Notes: generated by a model not told the origin, from the letters alone. Counted from the first letter of the stretch, positions 1 through 9,198 are shown. The stretch is DNA of 64,000 bases from Actinomycetes bacterium (GCA_021822605.1 JAKAQL010000003.1:1-64000); one strand, 5' to 3'. Numbers and translations are program-made.

Positions 1-367
1 CCAGAACAGACACGGTATACGCCGAGGGCGCGACATCTGTATCTGTGATCAACGGAGCCACGGATCGGGTGGTCCATGTCATCCGCGTGCACTCCAATGG
101 TCTCGCTCTCGCGGTGAACCCCACAACCAACACGGTATACCTAGGTGGTCTCGACTCTGTATCAGTCATAGACGGAGCCACGGATAAGGTGGTCCACACC
201 ATCGATGTGGATCGTGGTCCATCAGCTCTCGCGGTGAACCCCAGAACAGACACGGTATACGCCGAGGGCGCGACATCTGTATCTGTGATCAACGGAGCCA
301 CGGATCGGGTGGTCCATGTCATCCGCGTGCACTCCAATGGTCTCGCTCTCGCGGTGAACCCCACAAC
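1..367 (+). repeat. Tandem propeller-repeat DNA, 240-bp period with 127-bp exact identity
   Basis: Bases 1-127 recur without a mismatch at 241-367. Bases 61-180 and 181-300 are related at a 120-bp (40-codon) period but more diverged. A two-blade unit of 240 bp has therefore been duplicated recently or homogenised. It lies inside the YVTN propeller gene and keeps the reading frame. Confidence 0.95.
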
Positions 368-854
368 GAATATGGTATACGTGGCACGTCACAATGAATA
401 CGATGCGTTCTACGGAAAGAAAGACGCGAATGTTGTCACCGTGATCAACGGAGCCACGGATAGGGTGGTCAATACCATCGACGTGAACGATGATACGATG
501 GGTATCGAAGGGATAGAGGTTGACCCCACAATCAACATGGTGTTAGCGAATGGCGCAACATCTGTCTCTGTGATCAACGGAGCCACGGATAGGGTGGTTC
601 AAGTCCTGCCGGTTAACGGCGGATCGCTAGCACTTGACCCTACAACCAACATGGTGTATGCGGAGACCGGCAAGCGCTCCGTTTCTGTGATCGCCCTTGC
701 GGCAGGAATCCATCCTGCTGCGTCGTCCAGTAATCTCTGGCCGGCGGCTGGGATTGGGATTTGGATAGTCGTCGTTGGTGTTGGAGGGACACTCCTAGCT
801 GCGTCTAGACGCCGTCGCATTCCGCGTGGAGGTGCTCACGAAATGGGGCACTGA
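3..854 (+). CDS. YVTN-family beta-propeller surface protein, 5' end missing
   Basis: The frame is open from the left edge, so the protein starts outside the window; a GTG at 45 is internal to a repeat and is not the start. The visible 283 residues are about 40-residue repeats of the type VSVINGATDRVV...LAVNP.TNTVYV, the YVTN/NHL-like blade seen in secreted or S-layer beta-propellers. After the last blade comes a single hydrophobic segment (about WPAAGIGIWIVVVGVGG) followed by an arginine cluster (SRRRR), which fits a C-terminal membrane anchor with the propeller outside the cell. The repeats are very alike at DNA level (separate repeat entry). Such propellers usually mediate surface contact or binding; no enzymatic motif is seen. 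The next gene converges from the other strand. Confidence 0.85.
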   Translation, partial: RTDTVYAEGATSVSVINGATDRVVHVIRVHSNGLALAVNPTTNTVYLGGLDSVSVIDGATDKVVHTIDVDRGPSALAVNPRTDTVYAEGATSVSVINGATDRVVHVIRVHSNGLALAVNPTTNMVYVARHNEYDAFYGKKDANVVTVINGATDRVVNTIDVNDDTMGIEGIEVDPTINMVLANGATSVSVINGATDRVVQVLPVNGGSLALDPTTNMVYAETGKRSVSVIALAAGIHPAASSSNLWPAAGIGIWIVVVGVGGTLLAASRRRRIPRGGAHEMGH

Positions 855-1184
855 ACCTCGCTTACCTGGAGTGATCCACCCCCAAAGACGCCGATCTTGA
901 CTCGTTTGTCGTGATCACCAAACCCACTTACTCGCAGCAACGTATCCTCGAGCTTCTTCGGGTCATACCGAGTCTTTGCTATGTGTAGGCAGGGCTAAAA
1001 CCACAAATGCCAAGTGGAGGGCCCCCGGTGCGGGTGGGATAGTGCAAAGGCTGTGACGACTGCTGGTAGTGATGGTAGTCTAACAGTGAGAAGACCGCTG
1101 GTGAGGGTGGAGGGGTGACAGGTTCCTCATACTGGGCTTTCACACACACGAGATGGGTCATCTGGGGTGGAGCATTCCGCCCCC
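855..1184. other. Intergenic region between convergent genes
   Basis: This is the 330-bp gap between the end of the propeller gene (+) and the end of the MFS gene (-). I see no convincing gene, no tRNA and no hairpin followed by a T-run. Short open frames here have no ribosome binding site and look like chance. Confidence 0.6.
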
Positions 1185-2417
1185 TCAGGAATCGAGAGGT
1201 TCGGGAGTTCTCGGAAGACGCCAAACTTGAGGCACCGCGAGTACCAGCAGCGTTGACACAACAATGTAGGCAGCACCGATCTCAAGGACGCCGTCCTGTC
1301 CAACCAGGTGCGAGAAGGGGACCGCGATCGCATAGCCGAGCGGTAGCAGTGCGGAACTCGCAAGCCAGTCAAAGCTGGTGACTTTCGACATGACCTCGGG
1401 TGGAACGTGGTTCTGCATCAGCGTACCCCACAGCGAGGAGAAGTACTCAAGACCCATTCCAGATAGAGCTCCCGCGACGAGAACATACCCAATCGATAGA
1501 TGGAAGGCGAGCGCGAGGAGAATTGAGACCGTTGCGAACAGCGCCAGCAAGCCAAGCCTTAGCGGCCGACGGCTTCTACTCCGAAAGGCCCATACTCCCC
1601 CAAGGACGCCACCGACTGCGACGCTTCCCCAGATCAAGCCCCAGCCACTAGCGCCGTGATAGTAGTGGATTGCCAACACTGGCCCGAGGACCACCAGCGG
1701 TGCATAGGCAACGACGTGCCATAACGCGAACTGGAGATCAACCGTCCAGATCCAAGTTCGGCTCCAAAACGCACCCCAACCCTCGGCGATATCGTGGCGA
1801 AACGTTGAAGCACTCCGCTCCTGATGTGTCAGATCGGGGGGAAGACCAGCGAAGATGACGACCGTGCCGAGTGGCAACAGACCTGACAGCATGAGTGCCC
1901 AACCGGGAAAGACCAGTGCTGCAAGAAAACCGGCGATTGCGGGTCCAAGAATGTTGCCGGTGTTCCAATAGATACTCCGTAGCGCATTGGCCTGTTGTCG
2001 ATACTCCATTGGAATGACGGCCTGAAACCATCCCTCAAAGGCCGGAAAGAACAGCGAGTACGCAAATCCTACGATGAGCTGGGCCACCAGGTAGATCCAG
2101 AGTGCTTGTAGAGCAAGGAGGCCAGCAAGTGCCATCACGACTCTCATCAGCCCGATGACCATATCCGAACCCATTACCAAAGGCTTGCGCGCAACACGAT
2201 CACCGATGACTCCAGCGAAGAAGAGTACCGCGACGGTGGCTATCGCCTGAGCCCCCAGCACATACCCGTAGTCGCTAGCCGAGTGAAAACGGTCCAGGAT
2301 GGTGAAGCTTAAAGCCACTGGCACCATACCAGAACCGAACGAGGCGAGTGACCTGGCAATGACCAGCCTTCGGACAACGCGATTGCCCCACACTTCGCGC
2401 GCCGACGTCACCTTCAC
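1185..2417 (-). CDS. MFS transporter
   Basis: A 410-residue polytopic membrane protein with about 12 hydrophobic segments. The cytoplasmic loop after TM2 has the MFS-like basic pattern GVIGDRVARKPLVMGSD, and the N-terminal region (RLVIARSLASFGSGMVP) resembles the MFS_3/enterobactin-exporter branch. It probably exports a small molecule or drug by proton antiport; the substrate cannot be read from the sequence. The start is GTG, with AGAGGG just upstream. It is monocistronic, convergent with the propeller gene, with a long non-coding stretch behind its start. Confidence 0.85.
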   Translation of the reverse strand: MKVTSAREVWGNRVVRRLVIARSLASFGSGMVPVALSFTILDRFHSASDYGYVLGAQAIATVAVLFFAGVIGDRVARKPLVMGSDMVIGLMRVVMALAGLLALQALWIYLVAQLIVGFAYSLFFPAFEGWFQAVIPMEYRQQANALRSIYWNTGNILGPAIAGFLAALVFPGWALMLSGLLPLGTVVIFAGLPPDLTHQERSASTFRHDIAEGWGAFWSRTWIWTVDLQFALWHVVAYAPLVVLGPVLAIHYYHGASGWGLIWGSVAVGGVLGGVWAFRSRSRRPLRLGLLALFATVSILLALAFHLSIGYVLVAGALSGMGLEYFSSLWGTLMQNHVPPEVMSKVTSFDWLASSALLPLGYAIAVPFSHLVGQDGVLEIGAAYIVVSTLLVLAVPQVWRLPRTPEPLDS

Positions 2418-2768
2418 CCCTCTATTCTCTGTGCAAGAGTTAAAAGCTCTAGGCTAGCCCTTGGGTTTCACGCATGCGTACAGCTGAAAGAGTGAAAATA
2501 AATGCATTCGTCACCAACATGATTCTCAATTGCCCCCACTCGTCTCGGCCCCCGTGTTCAGTCGAACTAGCTCTGCTCATGCCTTCAGGGTTGTCGGCAG
2601 CCGAGCCCCAACAGCGGCCAAAGGTGGCCTCAGCCCTCTGCGTCGAGTCTGCCGAAGTAATGCGATGTGTTGGGCGCGACGGAGTGGCTCCACTGCGGAA
2701 CACCAAGAGAGCCGAGTCAGATGGTTGGTCGAGGATGGGTTGGACGCCTACTGGAATGTTGCCCTGGG
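2418..2768. other. Intergenic region upstream of the MFS gene
   Basis: About 350 bp between the MFS start and the 3' end of a doubtful minus-strand reading frame. The part near the MFS gene is AT-richer (around 2420-2530) and probably holds its promoter, but I cannot fix -35/-10 boxes. The open frames on both strands look like chance. Confidence 0.5.
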
Positions 2769-3326
2769 TCAGTCGAAGGCATTTCGTAGTCGATAGCTAA
2801 TCGGTAAACGGGTTGCCTCTGATGAATAAAGCGGTCCGGCCCCGCTGCAACAATGTACTCCCGCCTGCCGAGGCAGGAAGTGGTTGAGGGAAATTTGTTC
2901 GACGTATTTTGGAGGAGTGAATGCCCATACAAAGGCGAGTTCCAGTCCGTTACCACGGTATAGGGAAAGGGGGCTACCGGCTTCGGAGGTTACCGGGATC
3001 CAGTCCAACCCTGATGGCGGAGCTCGGTTCCCCTTGGTCGCAACGCCAATGCTGAAGCCTGCTTGTCGAGATGCTTTCACCGCAAGGCCGTTTATCTGGA
3101 GGTGTGCTCCGGTTGTGGGGTGAACCAACCATATGAGTGCGGTATTCGGGTGTTGCTTGCCTCCATAAGTGTCCGGTTTAGCAACGACGCGATCGGCGAC
3201 TGTCTTGAATTTCCCTTCCCGGAGGGCCGTCGGTGCCAATGCAGTCAGTATCGTAAAATTGACATCGCTGCGCTCGGTCGAGTGAACTCGCGTCCAGTCC
3301 AGAGATTGCAGCGCGAGAAGCGGCAA
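2769..3326 (-). CDS. Hypothetical protein or gene remnant
   Basis: A 185-codon frame that reads protein-like in its centre, for example VADRVVAKPDTYGGKQ and ALIWLVHPTTGAHLQING, but belongs to no family I recognise. The only usable start is TTG at 3326; the frame is open for another 19 codons up to a stop near 3385 without ATG or GTG and without a clear ribosome binding site. Codon choice (many CCC, ACC, AAC) differs somewhat from neighbouring genes. The C-terminal 40 residues look unstructured. It lies between queC and MFS on the same strand. It may be a decayed or horizontally acquired gene, or a chance frame. Confidence 0.3.
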   Translation of the reverse strand: MPLLALQSLDWTRVHSTERSDVNFTILTALAPTALREGKFKTVADRVVAKPDTYGGKQHPNTALIWLVHPTTGAHLQINGLAVKASRQAGFSIGVATKGNRAPPSGLDWIPVTSEAGSPLSLYRGNGLELAFVWAFTPPKYVEQISLNHFLPRQAGVHCCSGAGPLYSSEATRLPISYRLRNAFD

Positions 3327-3400
3327 AATACCGACGGCATTCCAGCTGTAGCGTCTTGGCCCTGCAGGGTGGAGAAGATCTCCTTAGGTGATGCAGGACA

Positions 3401-4099
3401 TTAACCAGGCCCTTCAATGAGGGCGGGGTCATCGAGGCCAGCCTCAGCAAATCCCTTTCGGCGCAAGAGGCAGGAATCGCAGGTTCCACAGGGTGCGCCC
3501 TGTTGATCAGGGTCATAGCAGCTGTGCGTGATTGAGTAGTCGACTCCAAGGCTGAGTCCTAGCGTGATGATCTGAGCTTTGGAGAGCTCGATGAGCGGGG
3601 TGTGGATGCGGAGATGCTGTTTCCCTTCGACCCCAACCTTGGTCGCAAGATTCGCCATCGTCTCGTACGCCCTGATGTACTCGGGCCGACAGTCCGGGTA
3701 GCCGGAGTAGTCAAGAGCATTGACGCCGATAAAAATATCGCTAGATTCGATCGTCTCGGCTAACGCCAGCGCAAAGGATAGGAAAATGGTGTTGCGAGCG
3801 GGGACATAGGTGATTGGGATGTCTTGCTTGAGTTCGTTGACGTCTAGATGGTGGGGTACCGCTATGTCGGCGGTGAGTGCTGACCCACCGAAGACACGCA
3901 GGTCGATCGCGGTGACGACGTGATCGACGGCACCCATCGACTGGGCTACGCGACGGGCTGCCTGCAGCTCGATGGAGTGGCGTTGTCCGTAATCGAAGCT
4001 GAGGGCATGGGGAGTGTAGCCCTCGTCTTTGGCAATTGCCAGCACTGTCGTCGAGTCAAGACCGCCACTCAACAGTACTACCGCTGGTTGAGTTTTCAA
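3401..4099 (-). CDS. queC: 7-cyano-7-deazaguanine synthase QueC
   Basis: 232 residues. The enzyme uses ATP and ammonia to turn 7-carboxy-7-deazaguanine into preQ0, the precursor of queuosine in tRNA. The N-terminus has the PP-loop ATP-pyrophosphatase motif [13 protein letters not shown], and the C-terminus has the zinc-binding cysteines in SCYDP and [15 protein letters not shown]. Length is normal for the family. The start is TTG at 4099, supported by GGGAGG seven bases upstream. No queD, queE or queF lies next to it in this window, so the rest of the pathway must be elsewhere or the precursor is salvaged. No preQ1-type riboswitch is evident in the leader. Confidence 0.95.
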   Translation of the reverse strand: MKTQPAVVLLSGGLDSTTVLAIAKDEGYTPHALSFDYGQRHSIELQAARRVAQSMGAVDHVVTAIDLRVFGGSALTADIAVPHHLDVNELKQDIPITYVPARNTIFLSFALALAETIESSDIFIGVNALDYSGYPDCRPEYIRAYETMANLATKVGVEGKQHLRIHTPLIELSKAQIITLGLSLGVDYSITHSCYDPDQQGAPCGTCDSCLLRRKGFAEAGLDDPALIEGPG

Positions 4100-4607
4100 G
4101 CTTCCTCCCGGAATCAGATGGTTGAGATTCCCAGGCTAATCGGGGAACGTTCATAGCTCGCAAATGGTTTGTGGTTAGGCACAACACTGATCCAGGTGAC
4201 GGTACTAGTGGCCACGATGCAATTGCACCATTTGGCACACCGATGCCTGCTAGATCGTGATTGTGTCCACTCCCTTGTAGAGCCTACCGAGGGCACGCAG
4301 TTGGCCCAGGCTCAGTGTCGCGGTAGCAGCGCTAAGCCTGCAGTCGGGCGAGACACACCAAGAAACTCTTGGTAGCCTACAGGGGAACAACGCGTTGCCT
4401 ACAATATCATGTCAACTGATGATAGCTTTCTTGTCGGCCATTGGGTCAACGCGAGCTCGAAACCGTACTACGTCCTTCATCGCGCTACTGGGTAACTGGT
4501 CTCCTCAAGGGACACGAGGTCTTCGAGTCGATCTTGGTCGTGTGTCTCATGCTCATGCGATCGGTGTCCCTTTCGGCACACGCTTCAAACGGGAGGTGCT
4601 GTCCCCC
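4100..4607. other. Intergenic region queC-fchA
   Basis: 508 bp upstream of queC and downstream of fchA. Open frames on both strands are short, lack ribosome binding sites and have no family-like sequence. I see no tRNA, no riboswitch and no strong terminator. The queC promoter should be within the first 150 bp, but I cannot point to it. Confidence 0.5.
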
Positions 4608-5240
4608 TTACAAAGGTAAGCGTCCAGTTATCGATTCCAGTGCTTTGGTGCGGTAGCTTGCTGCCAGCCCCAGAAGTTGAGCGATACGATCGGAGTGCGG
4701 CTCTCGTTCGGCACTCTCTAAGTTGATGCGGGCAAGTGTCGTTGCGGATTGGACTGCGGATTCAGCGAGTAGGGCAGCGGTGATGCTGTCTCCGACGAGG
4801 TTGGCGTTGCCCGCCTCTGCAAGATGGGCAGCAATGGCTCCGACTTCGACACCGATGTTGGCAATATCCAAGGATATCTGCGCCGCGCCCTCAAGGCTGG
4901 CCTTGACCCGAGCGACGGTGTCCGGTGAGTCTTGTCGGCGTTTTTCCCGTTGCGCTACGATTACCTCTGCATAGGCTTGCGCGTCGGACTGACAAAGTTC
5001 TCCGGCTCGGTTGCTCAGCTCCTGTGCAGTAGTAGCCAAGGTGTTTGCATTTTGGAGCTGACGGACGGACAGTAGCGCCGACTTGACGCACAGCGCGGCT
5101 GCCAAACTCACAGTGATGGCTGCGACCGAACCTGCTGCTGGGGCAGGTTTGGGTGTAGCGACTGAGGAGACGAAGTTGGCCACGGTGCCAACGAGGTACT
5201 GAGGGAGATCAGCTGAGCCCGACAATTTCCCCCGTTTCAT
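4608..5240 (-). CDS. fchA: Cyclodeaminase/cyclohydrolase family protein (FTCD_C domain)
   Basis: 210 residues, all of it the FTCD_C (formiminotransferase-cyclodeaminase C-terminal) fold, with the family pattern ATPKPAPAAGSVAAITVSLAAAL near the N-terminus and a helical remainder. Members either release ammonia from formimino-THF or act as methenyl-THF cyclohydrolase (FchA). No formiminotransferase or histidine-degradation gene is present, and the gene follows fhs directly, overlapping it by 32 bp. The cyclohydrolase role, interconverting 10-formyl-THF and 5,10-methenyl-THF, is therefore the better guess. The start is ATG at 5240 inside the fhs 3' end; a slightly later start cannot be excluded. 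Confidence 0.85.
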   Translation of the reverse strand: MKRGKLSGSADLPQYLVGTVANFVSSVATPKPAPAAGSVAAITVSLAAALCVKSALLSVRQLQNANTLATTAQELSNRAGELCQSDAQAYAEVIVAQREKRRQDSPDTVARVKASLEGAAQISLDIANIGVEVGAIAAHLAEAGNANLVGDSITAALLAESAVQSATTLARINLESAEREPHSDRIAQLLGLAASYRTKALESITGRLPL

Positions 5241-6909
5241 CGATGTCGATCGATTCCGCAGCGGGATGCGCCGACAGGCCTGGCATCGTGGAGATATCGC
5301 CGCAGATCAGGTAGACAAAACCAGCTCCGACTGAGGCACGAGCCTCACGGACGGGCATCCGCCAACCCGTGGGGGCTCCTTTGAGTGACGGATCTGATGA
5401 GATCGAGAGGTGAGTTTTGGCGATGATGACTGGTAGATTACCGAAACCATTTTGCTCATAGATCTCAAGTTGGCGACTCGCGGCCGGCGAGTAGTCGACG
5501 CCCTCTGCTCCGTAGACCTTCTCCGCAATGACCTCGATCTTGTCTCGCAATGGCGCCTCGTTGGGGTAGAGCAGATGAAAACCATTAGGCTCGTCGGCAG
5601 CCTCGGCCACCAACTCGGCAAGTTCAATCGCTCCTCGGCCACCGTCGACAAAGTTGGTGCAGAGGGCAACGCGCGCACCCATCGACTCAGCGATATCACG
5701 GATCGCATCGTGCTCGGATGAGAAGTCACCAGGGAAGGCGTTGATGGCGACGACAGGGCTGACCCCATGGAGTTTGATGTTCTCGATCTGTTTACGGAGG
5801 TTCGCACCACCGGCATGGACTTCGTCAGGGTTCTCTTGCAAGATTGCGGGAGGCAGAGGTCGACCAGCGACCACTCGGTGTGCGCCAGAGTGGACCTTGA
5901 GTGCTCGCACGGTGGCGACTAACACGGCTGCGTCGGGGATCAGGCCTGAAGCTCGGCACTTGATGTTGAAGAAGCGTTCCGCACCCATGTCAGCGCCAAA
6001 GCCAGCCTCGGTGATCAGAAAGTCTCCGCTGTGAATGCCGATCAAGTCAGCGACGATCGATGAGTTCCCATGAGCAATGTTGCCAAAGGGTCCAGCGTGG
6101 ACGAGTACAGGAGTGTTCTCTAGTGTTTGGAGGAGGTTGGGTTTGATCGCATCGCGCATCATGACCGTCATTGCGCCAGCGGCCTTTAGCTGTTCTGCTG
6201 TTACCGGTTCTTGGTCGCTGGTGTAGCCGATCACGATTCGACCGAGTCGAGCGCGAAGATCCTGGAGGGAAGTGGAGAGGGCAAGGACTCCCATGACCTC
6301 CGAGGCTGCAGTGATGTCAAAACCGGTCTGGCGCGGGACTCCATCATTCTTGCCACCGAGGCCGATCACGATGTTGCGAAGGGCGCGGTCGTCAACGTCG
6401 AGCACCCGTCTCCACGTGATGTTGTGAGGATCGATGTCAAGTTCATTTTTTCGAAACAGATGGTTGTCGAGCATCGCCGAGAGAAGATTATGAGCACTTG
6501 TTACGGCGTGCATATCGCCCGTGAGGTGGAGATTGAGCGACTCCATAGGAACCACCTGGCTATAGCCGCCGCCTGCCGCACCGCCCTTTATGCCAAAGGT
6601 TGGGCCCATCGATGGCTGGCGGATGGCGATCGTTGCGCGCCTGCCGGTATGGTGCATCGCTTGACCTAGCCCCACAGTCGTGGTGGTCTTGCCTTCCCCG
6701 AGTGGCGTCGGCGTGATCGCAGTGACGACAACGTACTTAGCCTTTGGTCGGTCAGCCAGCGCTTCGATGGCTTCAAGCTTGATTTTGGCAACACTGTTGC
6801 CATAGGTCTCCAGTAGCTCCGGTGCGATACCCATCTCATGTGCGATATCGATGATGGGGTTGAGTCTCGCTGCCCTGGCGATCTTTAGGTCGCTATCCAT
6901 GGTCATCAT
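5209..6909 (-). CDS. fhs: Formate-tetrahydrofolate ligase
   Basis: 566 residues, the usual length. It makes 10-formyl-THF from formate, THF and ATP in the cytoplasm. The nucleotide-binding loop is in TPTPLGEGKTTTTVGLGQAM, followed by RQPSMGPTFGIKGGAAGGGYSQ, both signatures of the family. The start ATG at 6909 is followed at once by a second ATG, with AAGGATGG just upstream; either could be used. With the overlapping fchA it forms a two-gene one-carbon module that feeds formate into the folate pool. A 10-bp perfect palindrome lies 24 bp before the start (separate entry). Confidence 0.97.
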   Translation of the reverse strand: MMTMDSDLKIARAARLNPIIDIAHEMGIAPELLETYGNSVAKIKLEAIEALADRPKAKYVVVTAITPTPLGEGKTTTTVGLGQAMHHTGRRATIAIRQPSMGPTFGIKGGAAGGGYSQVVPMESLNLHLTGDMHAVTSAHNLLSAMLDNHLFRKNELDIDPHNITWRRVLDVDDRALRNIVIGLGGKNDGVPRQTGFDITAASEVMGVLALSTSLQDLRARLGRIVIGYTSDQEPVTAEQLKAAGAMTVMMRDAIKPNLLQTLENTPVLVHAGPFGNIAHGNSSIVADLIGIHSGDFLITEAGFGADMGAERFFNIKCRASGLIPDAAVLVATVRALKVHSGAHRVVAGRPLPPAILQENPDEVHAGGANLRKQIENIKLHGVSPVVAINAFPGDFSSEHDAIRDIAESMGARVALCTNFVDGGRGAIELAELVAEAADEPNGFHLLYPNEAPLRDKIEVIAEKVYGAEGVDYSPAASRQLEIYEQNGFGNLPVIIAKTHLSISSDPSLKGAPTGWRMPVREARASVGAGFVYLICGDISTMPGLSAHPAAESIDIDETGEIVGLS

Positions 6910-7333
6910 CCATCCTTTTGGGGTTATTCGATACGATGCATCGGTACGGTCTGTTTCAGGTTATTCCGCGATGGGACCTTACCCGAACAGATGCCCAACC
7001 GAAAAGATCGGTCAGATGGGCTCTCCGTCGCATGATGGGAAGGGCGAGCGACGGCGCGCCTCCCAACTGGAGTCAGATGCTGTCGTGGTGGGCGCCCCAT
7101 ACGTGGTGGCGATTTGCGCCATAGGAGAGTGCGTCGCACGGAGTATCGCGTGCATCGTGGGCGCGTGTTACATGTCTATTTGCGCTGGGTCCAACGTAGG
7201 TTGCCTGATCTGCGGCGTGGCGTAGTTCGTTCACCTGTTGGGTCGCCTATTGCTATGCGCATCGAACCGCGGACGTTTGTGAGCACCTGGTTTTTTGGGC
7301 GAGGTAAGACCAGGAAGGCGACCATATCCTCGT
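6910..7333. other. Intergenic region fhs-PEBP gene
   Basis: 424 bp holding the fhs leader and promoter region. Apart from the palindrome at 6934-6943 I see no structured RNA, no tRNA and no gene; the open frames are rich in arginine and look like antisense or chance frames. Confidence 0.5.
6934..6943. promoter_or_regulatory. Perfect palindrome in fhs leader, possible operator
   Basis: CGATGCATCG reads the same on both strands and lies 24 bp before the fhs start codon. Its position close to the ribosome binding site suits a repressor site, but no regulator is known for it and a 10-bp palindrome can arise by chance. Confidence 0.25.
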
Positions 7334-7885
7334 CTAGCGTTCCTGTAGCCCAATGAGTCGACCGCGAGCAATTGCAGTTCCACTCGTCCTATCGAGCAGC
7401 ATCGCAAAATTCTTGATATCGGTGGGTTTCGAGATCCTCGTAGCGAGGGCCCAGAGGCAAAATCCATAGTGATGCAGGCCATGACCTGGCAGAGGCCTTG
7501 GTCCTTGGTAGCCTCGCCGCCAGAGGGTGGCCGGCAGAAAAACCAGCCCTTCGGTCTTTGGATCGAGCCCACCGACTGGAAGGCTGGAGTGAAATGGTTC
7601 TAGGAGAGCGATGGTGTGCAGGGCTGGTCGCGGCAATGGCACATCGGTGTCTTCGATTATCAAGAGCAGTTGCGCGCTATCTTCGGGCGCTCCGGTCCAA
7701 GCGAGTTGAGGTGAGATGTTGTCGCCAACGCCCTTGCCGGAGTAGGTGAGAGGAATGCGGCCCCCATCATCAAAATCTTGGCTAGATACGCGGATCCGCT
7801 CTGGAGCCATGAGACCCGGATGATTCCATGCGCTGTGCTCGTCGCCGCTACGGAGACTGCTCAACAGTTTCCCCATCGAAGCCAC
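7334..7885 (-). CDS. PEBP family protein (YbhB/YbcL-like)
   Basis: 183 residues of the phosphatidylethanolamine-binding-protein fold. The anion-site motifs are visible: EDTDVPLPRPALH, corresponding to the usual DPDAP...W/H segment, and GPRPLPGHGLHHYGF, corresponding to GP.PP.G.HRY.F. Bacterial members bind small phosphate-like or lipid ligands and their role is poorly known. No signal peptide is seen, so it is probably cytoplasmic. The start is GTG at 7885, clearly set by AAGGAGG with a good spacing; the N-terminal 30 residues before the conserved fold are an extension. It is a single gene. Confidence 0.85.
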   Translation of the reverse strand: MASMGKLLSSLRSGDEHSAWNHPGLMAPERIRVSSQDFDDGGRIPLTYSGKGVGDNISPQLAWTGAPEDSAQLLLIIEDTDVPLPRPALHTIALLEPFHSSLPVGGLDPKTEGLVFLPATLWRRGYQGPRPLPGHGLHHYGFCLWALATRISKPTDIKNFAMLLDRTSGTAIARGRLIGLQER

Positions 7886-8373
7886 AGAGCCTCCTTTTTG
7901 GCCTTGTACTGTTGAGAGGTAAACCGCACGTTGCAGCCCATGTGGTTCCTAGTTCTCGAGCCTGCCAGTGGCCTATACTTGTTCTGGAGGGCCCTCCTTG
8001 AGTCTAACCATCGGAAGCTAGCCTCGAAGCAGAGCTGCAAGCCACGAGATTGAGTAACGCAGTTGGCTGCTTTACCACAGGAGCCAACTGCACACCTGTT
8101 GGGTGATGAGCGTGGGTGTGTCGTCCGGGCTAGCCGCGCGATCATAGACGGAGGCTCAGCACAGTGATGAGAGTGGTGTTCAGTTGGCCGAGGCCGAAGT
8201 TGGGGTTTGTGGGGCTGGTGAGTTCGGGTGGAGTCGCGTATCATGGGACGGGTTCATCGGTTCGATTGGTTTCCCGCGATTTTTGCCGATGACGAGCACA
8301 CTACAGCAAGGCTGGTATGGGGTGGTTGAACAGGTTGGGCGTGCAAGCGACACGTGAGTAGAAGGGAGAGTCG
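7886..8373. other. Divergent intergenic region with a long inverted repeat
   Basis: 488 bp between the divergent PEBP and HAD genes, so it should hold both promoters. The only clear structure is the 10-bp perfect inverted repeat at 8059-8091. I see no tRNA; the long minus-strand frame here is low-complexity in arginine, serine and histidine and overlaps the PEBP start, so I do not accept it. Confidence 0.5.
8059..8091. repeat. Perfect 10-bp inverted repeat, 13-nt loop
   Basis: The arms GCAGTTGGCT and AGCCAACTGC are exact complements separated by 13 nt. No T-run follows on either strand, so it is not a standard intrinsic terminator. It could be a protein-binding site or a structured RNA element between two divergent genes. 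Confidence 0.6.
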
Positions 8374-9198
8374 GTGGTCAAAAATCCAGCAGTTCGGTTG
8401 GTCTTAGCAGATGTTGATGGGACGCTCGTGACCGATGACAAAGTGCTCACAGAGCGTGCCATCACCGCCGTGAGAGAGCTACATGAAGCTGGTGTCCTGT
8501 TTTCTCTTACCAGCGGTCGGCCGCCGCGTGGCATGGAGATGTTTATTAAGCCACTCAGTCTGTCCTTGCCCTTTGCCGCCTTCAATGGCGGTCAGATCCT
8601 CTCACCCACACTCGATACCCTGGTTGAGCATGTTCTTGACCATGACGTACTCGAGGGGATTGTCACGGATCTGGCGAGGGCGAAACTTGAGACCTGGTTC
8701 TATGCAGGATCGAAGTGGTATGTACCGAGTCGCGATGGTTCCCACGTTGATCGAGAATCTGCCACCGTGCAGTTCGCGCCTACCGTCATGAGCCAACACC
8801 AAATGCCGCCGGGATCCATCGTCAAAGTGGTGGGGGTCAGCGACGATCATCACCTCATCCAGAGGGCGGCCGTACAGATCCAAGAAGCCTATGGCCAGCA
8901 GGTCTCTGCCGAGGCTTCGCAGCCCTACTATCTCGATATCACGCACCCCCTCGCGAATAAGGGTACGGTGGTGAGCTATCTAGCGGAGCAGTATCAGATC
9001 GATCCACAACAGATCGCCACGATAGGGGATATGCCCAATGATATCGATATGTTCACCGTTTCGGGTTTATCGATAGCCATGGGCAACGCAGCGGAGGGTG
9101 TCCGCGGCCGGGCTCATCGGGTGACTGCATCGAACAACGAAGAGGGTTTTGCCAACGCTATGGAAGAGTTCGTTTTGGGAACCAAGGAGAGGTTGTAG
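8374..9198 (+). CDS. HAD superfamily phosphatase, Cof type
   Basis: 274 residues. HAD motif I is LVLADVDGTLVTDD with the nucleophile and acid aspartates, motif II is SLTSGRPP, and motif IV is IGDMPNDIDMF, with a C2-type cap between motifs II and IV. The family dephosphorylates sugar phosphates, FMN or similar small cytoplasmic phosphates; the true substrate is not deducible. The start is GTG at 8374, with GAAGGGAG upstream. It is a single gene ahead of convergent mutY. Confidence 0.9.
   Translation: MVKNPAVRLVLADVDGTLVTDDKVLTERAITAVRELHEAGVLFSLTSGRPPRGMEMFIKPLSLSLPFAAFNGGQILSPTLDTLVEHVLDHDVLEGIVTDLARAKLETWFYAGSKWYVPSRDGSHVDRESATVQFAPTVMSQHQMPPGSIVKVVGVSDDHHLIQRAAVQIQEAYGQQVSAEASQPYYLDITHPLANKGTVVSYLAEQYQIDPQQIATIGDMPNDIDMFTVSGLSIAMGNAAEGVRGRAHRVTASNNEEGFANAMEEFVLGTKERL

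Noticed and set aside
7861-8244. 127-codon minus-strand frame
   Set aside because: Low-complexity arginine/serine/histidine sequence overlapping the well-supported PEBP start in another frame.
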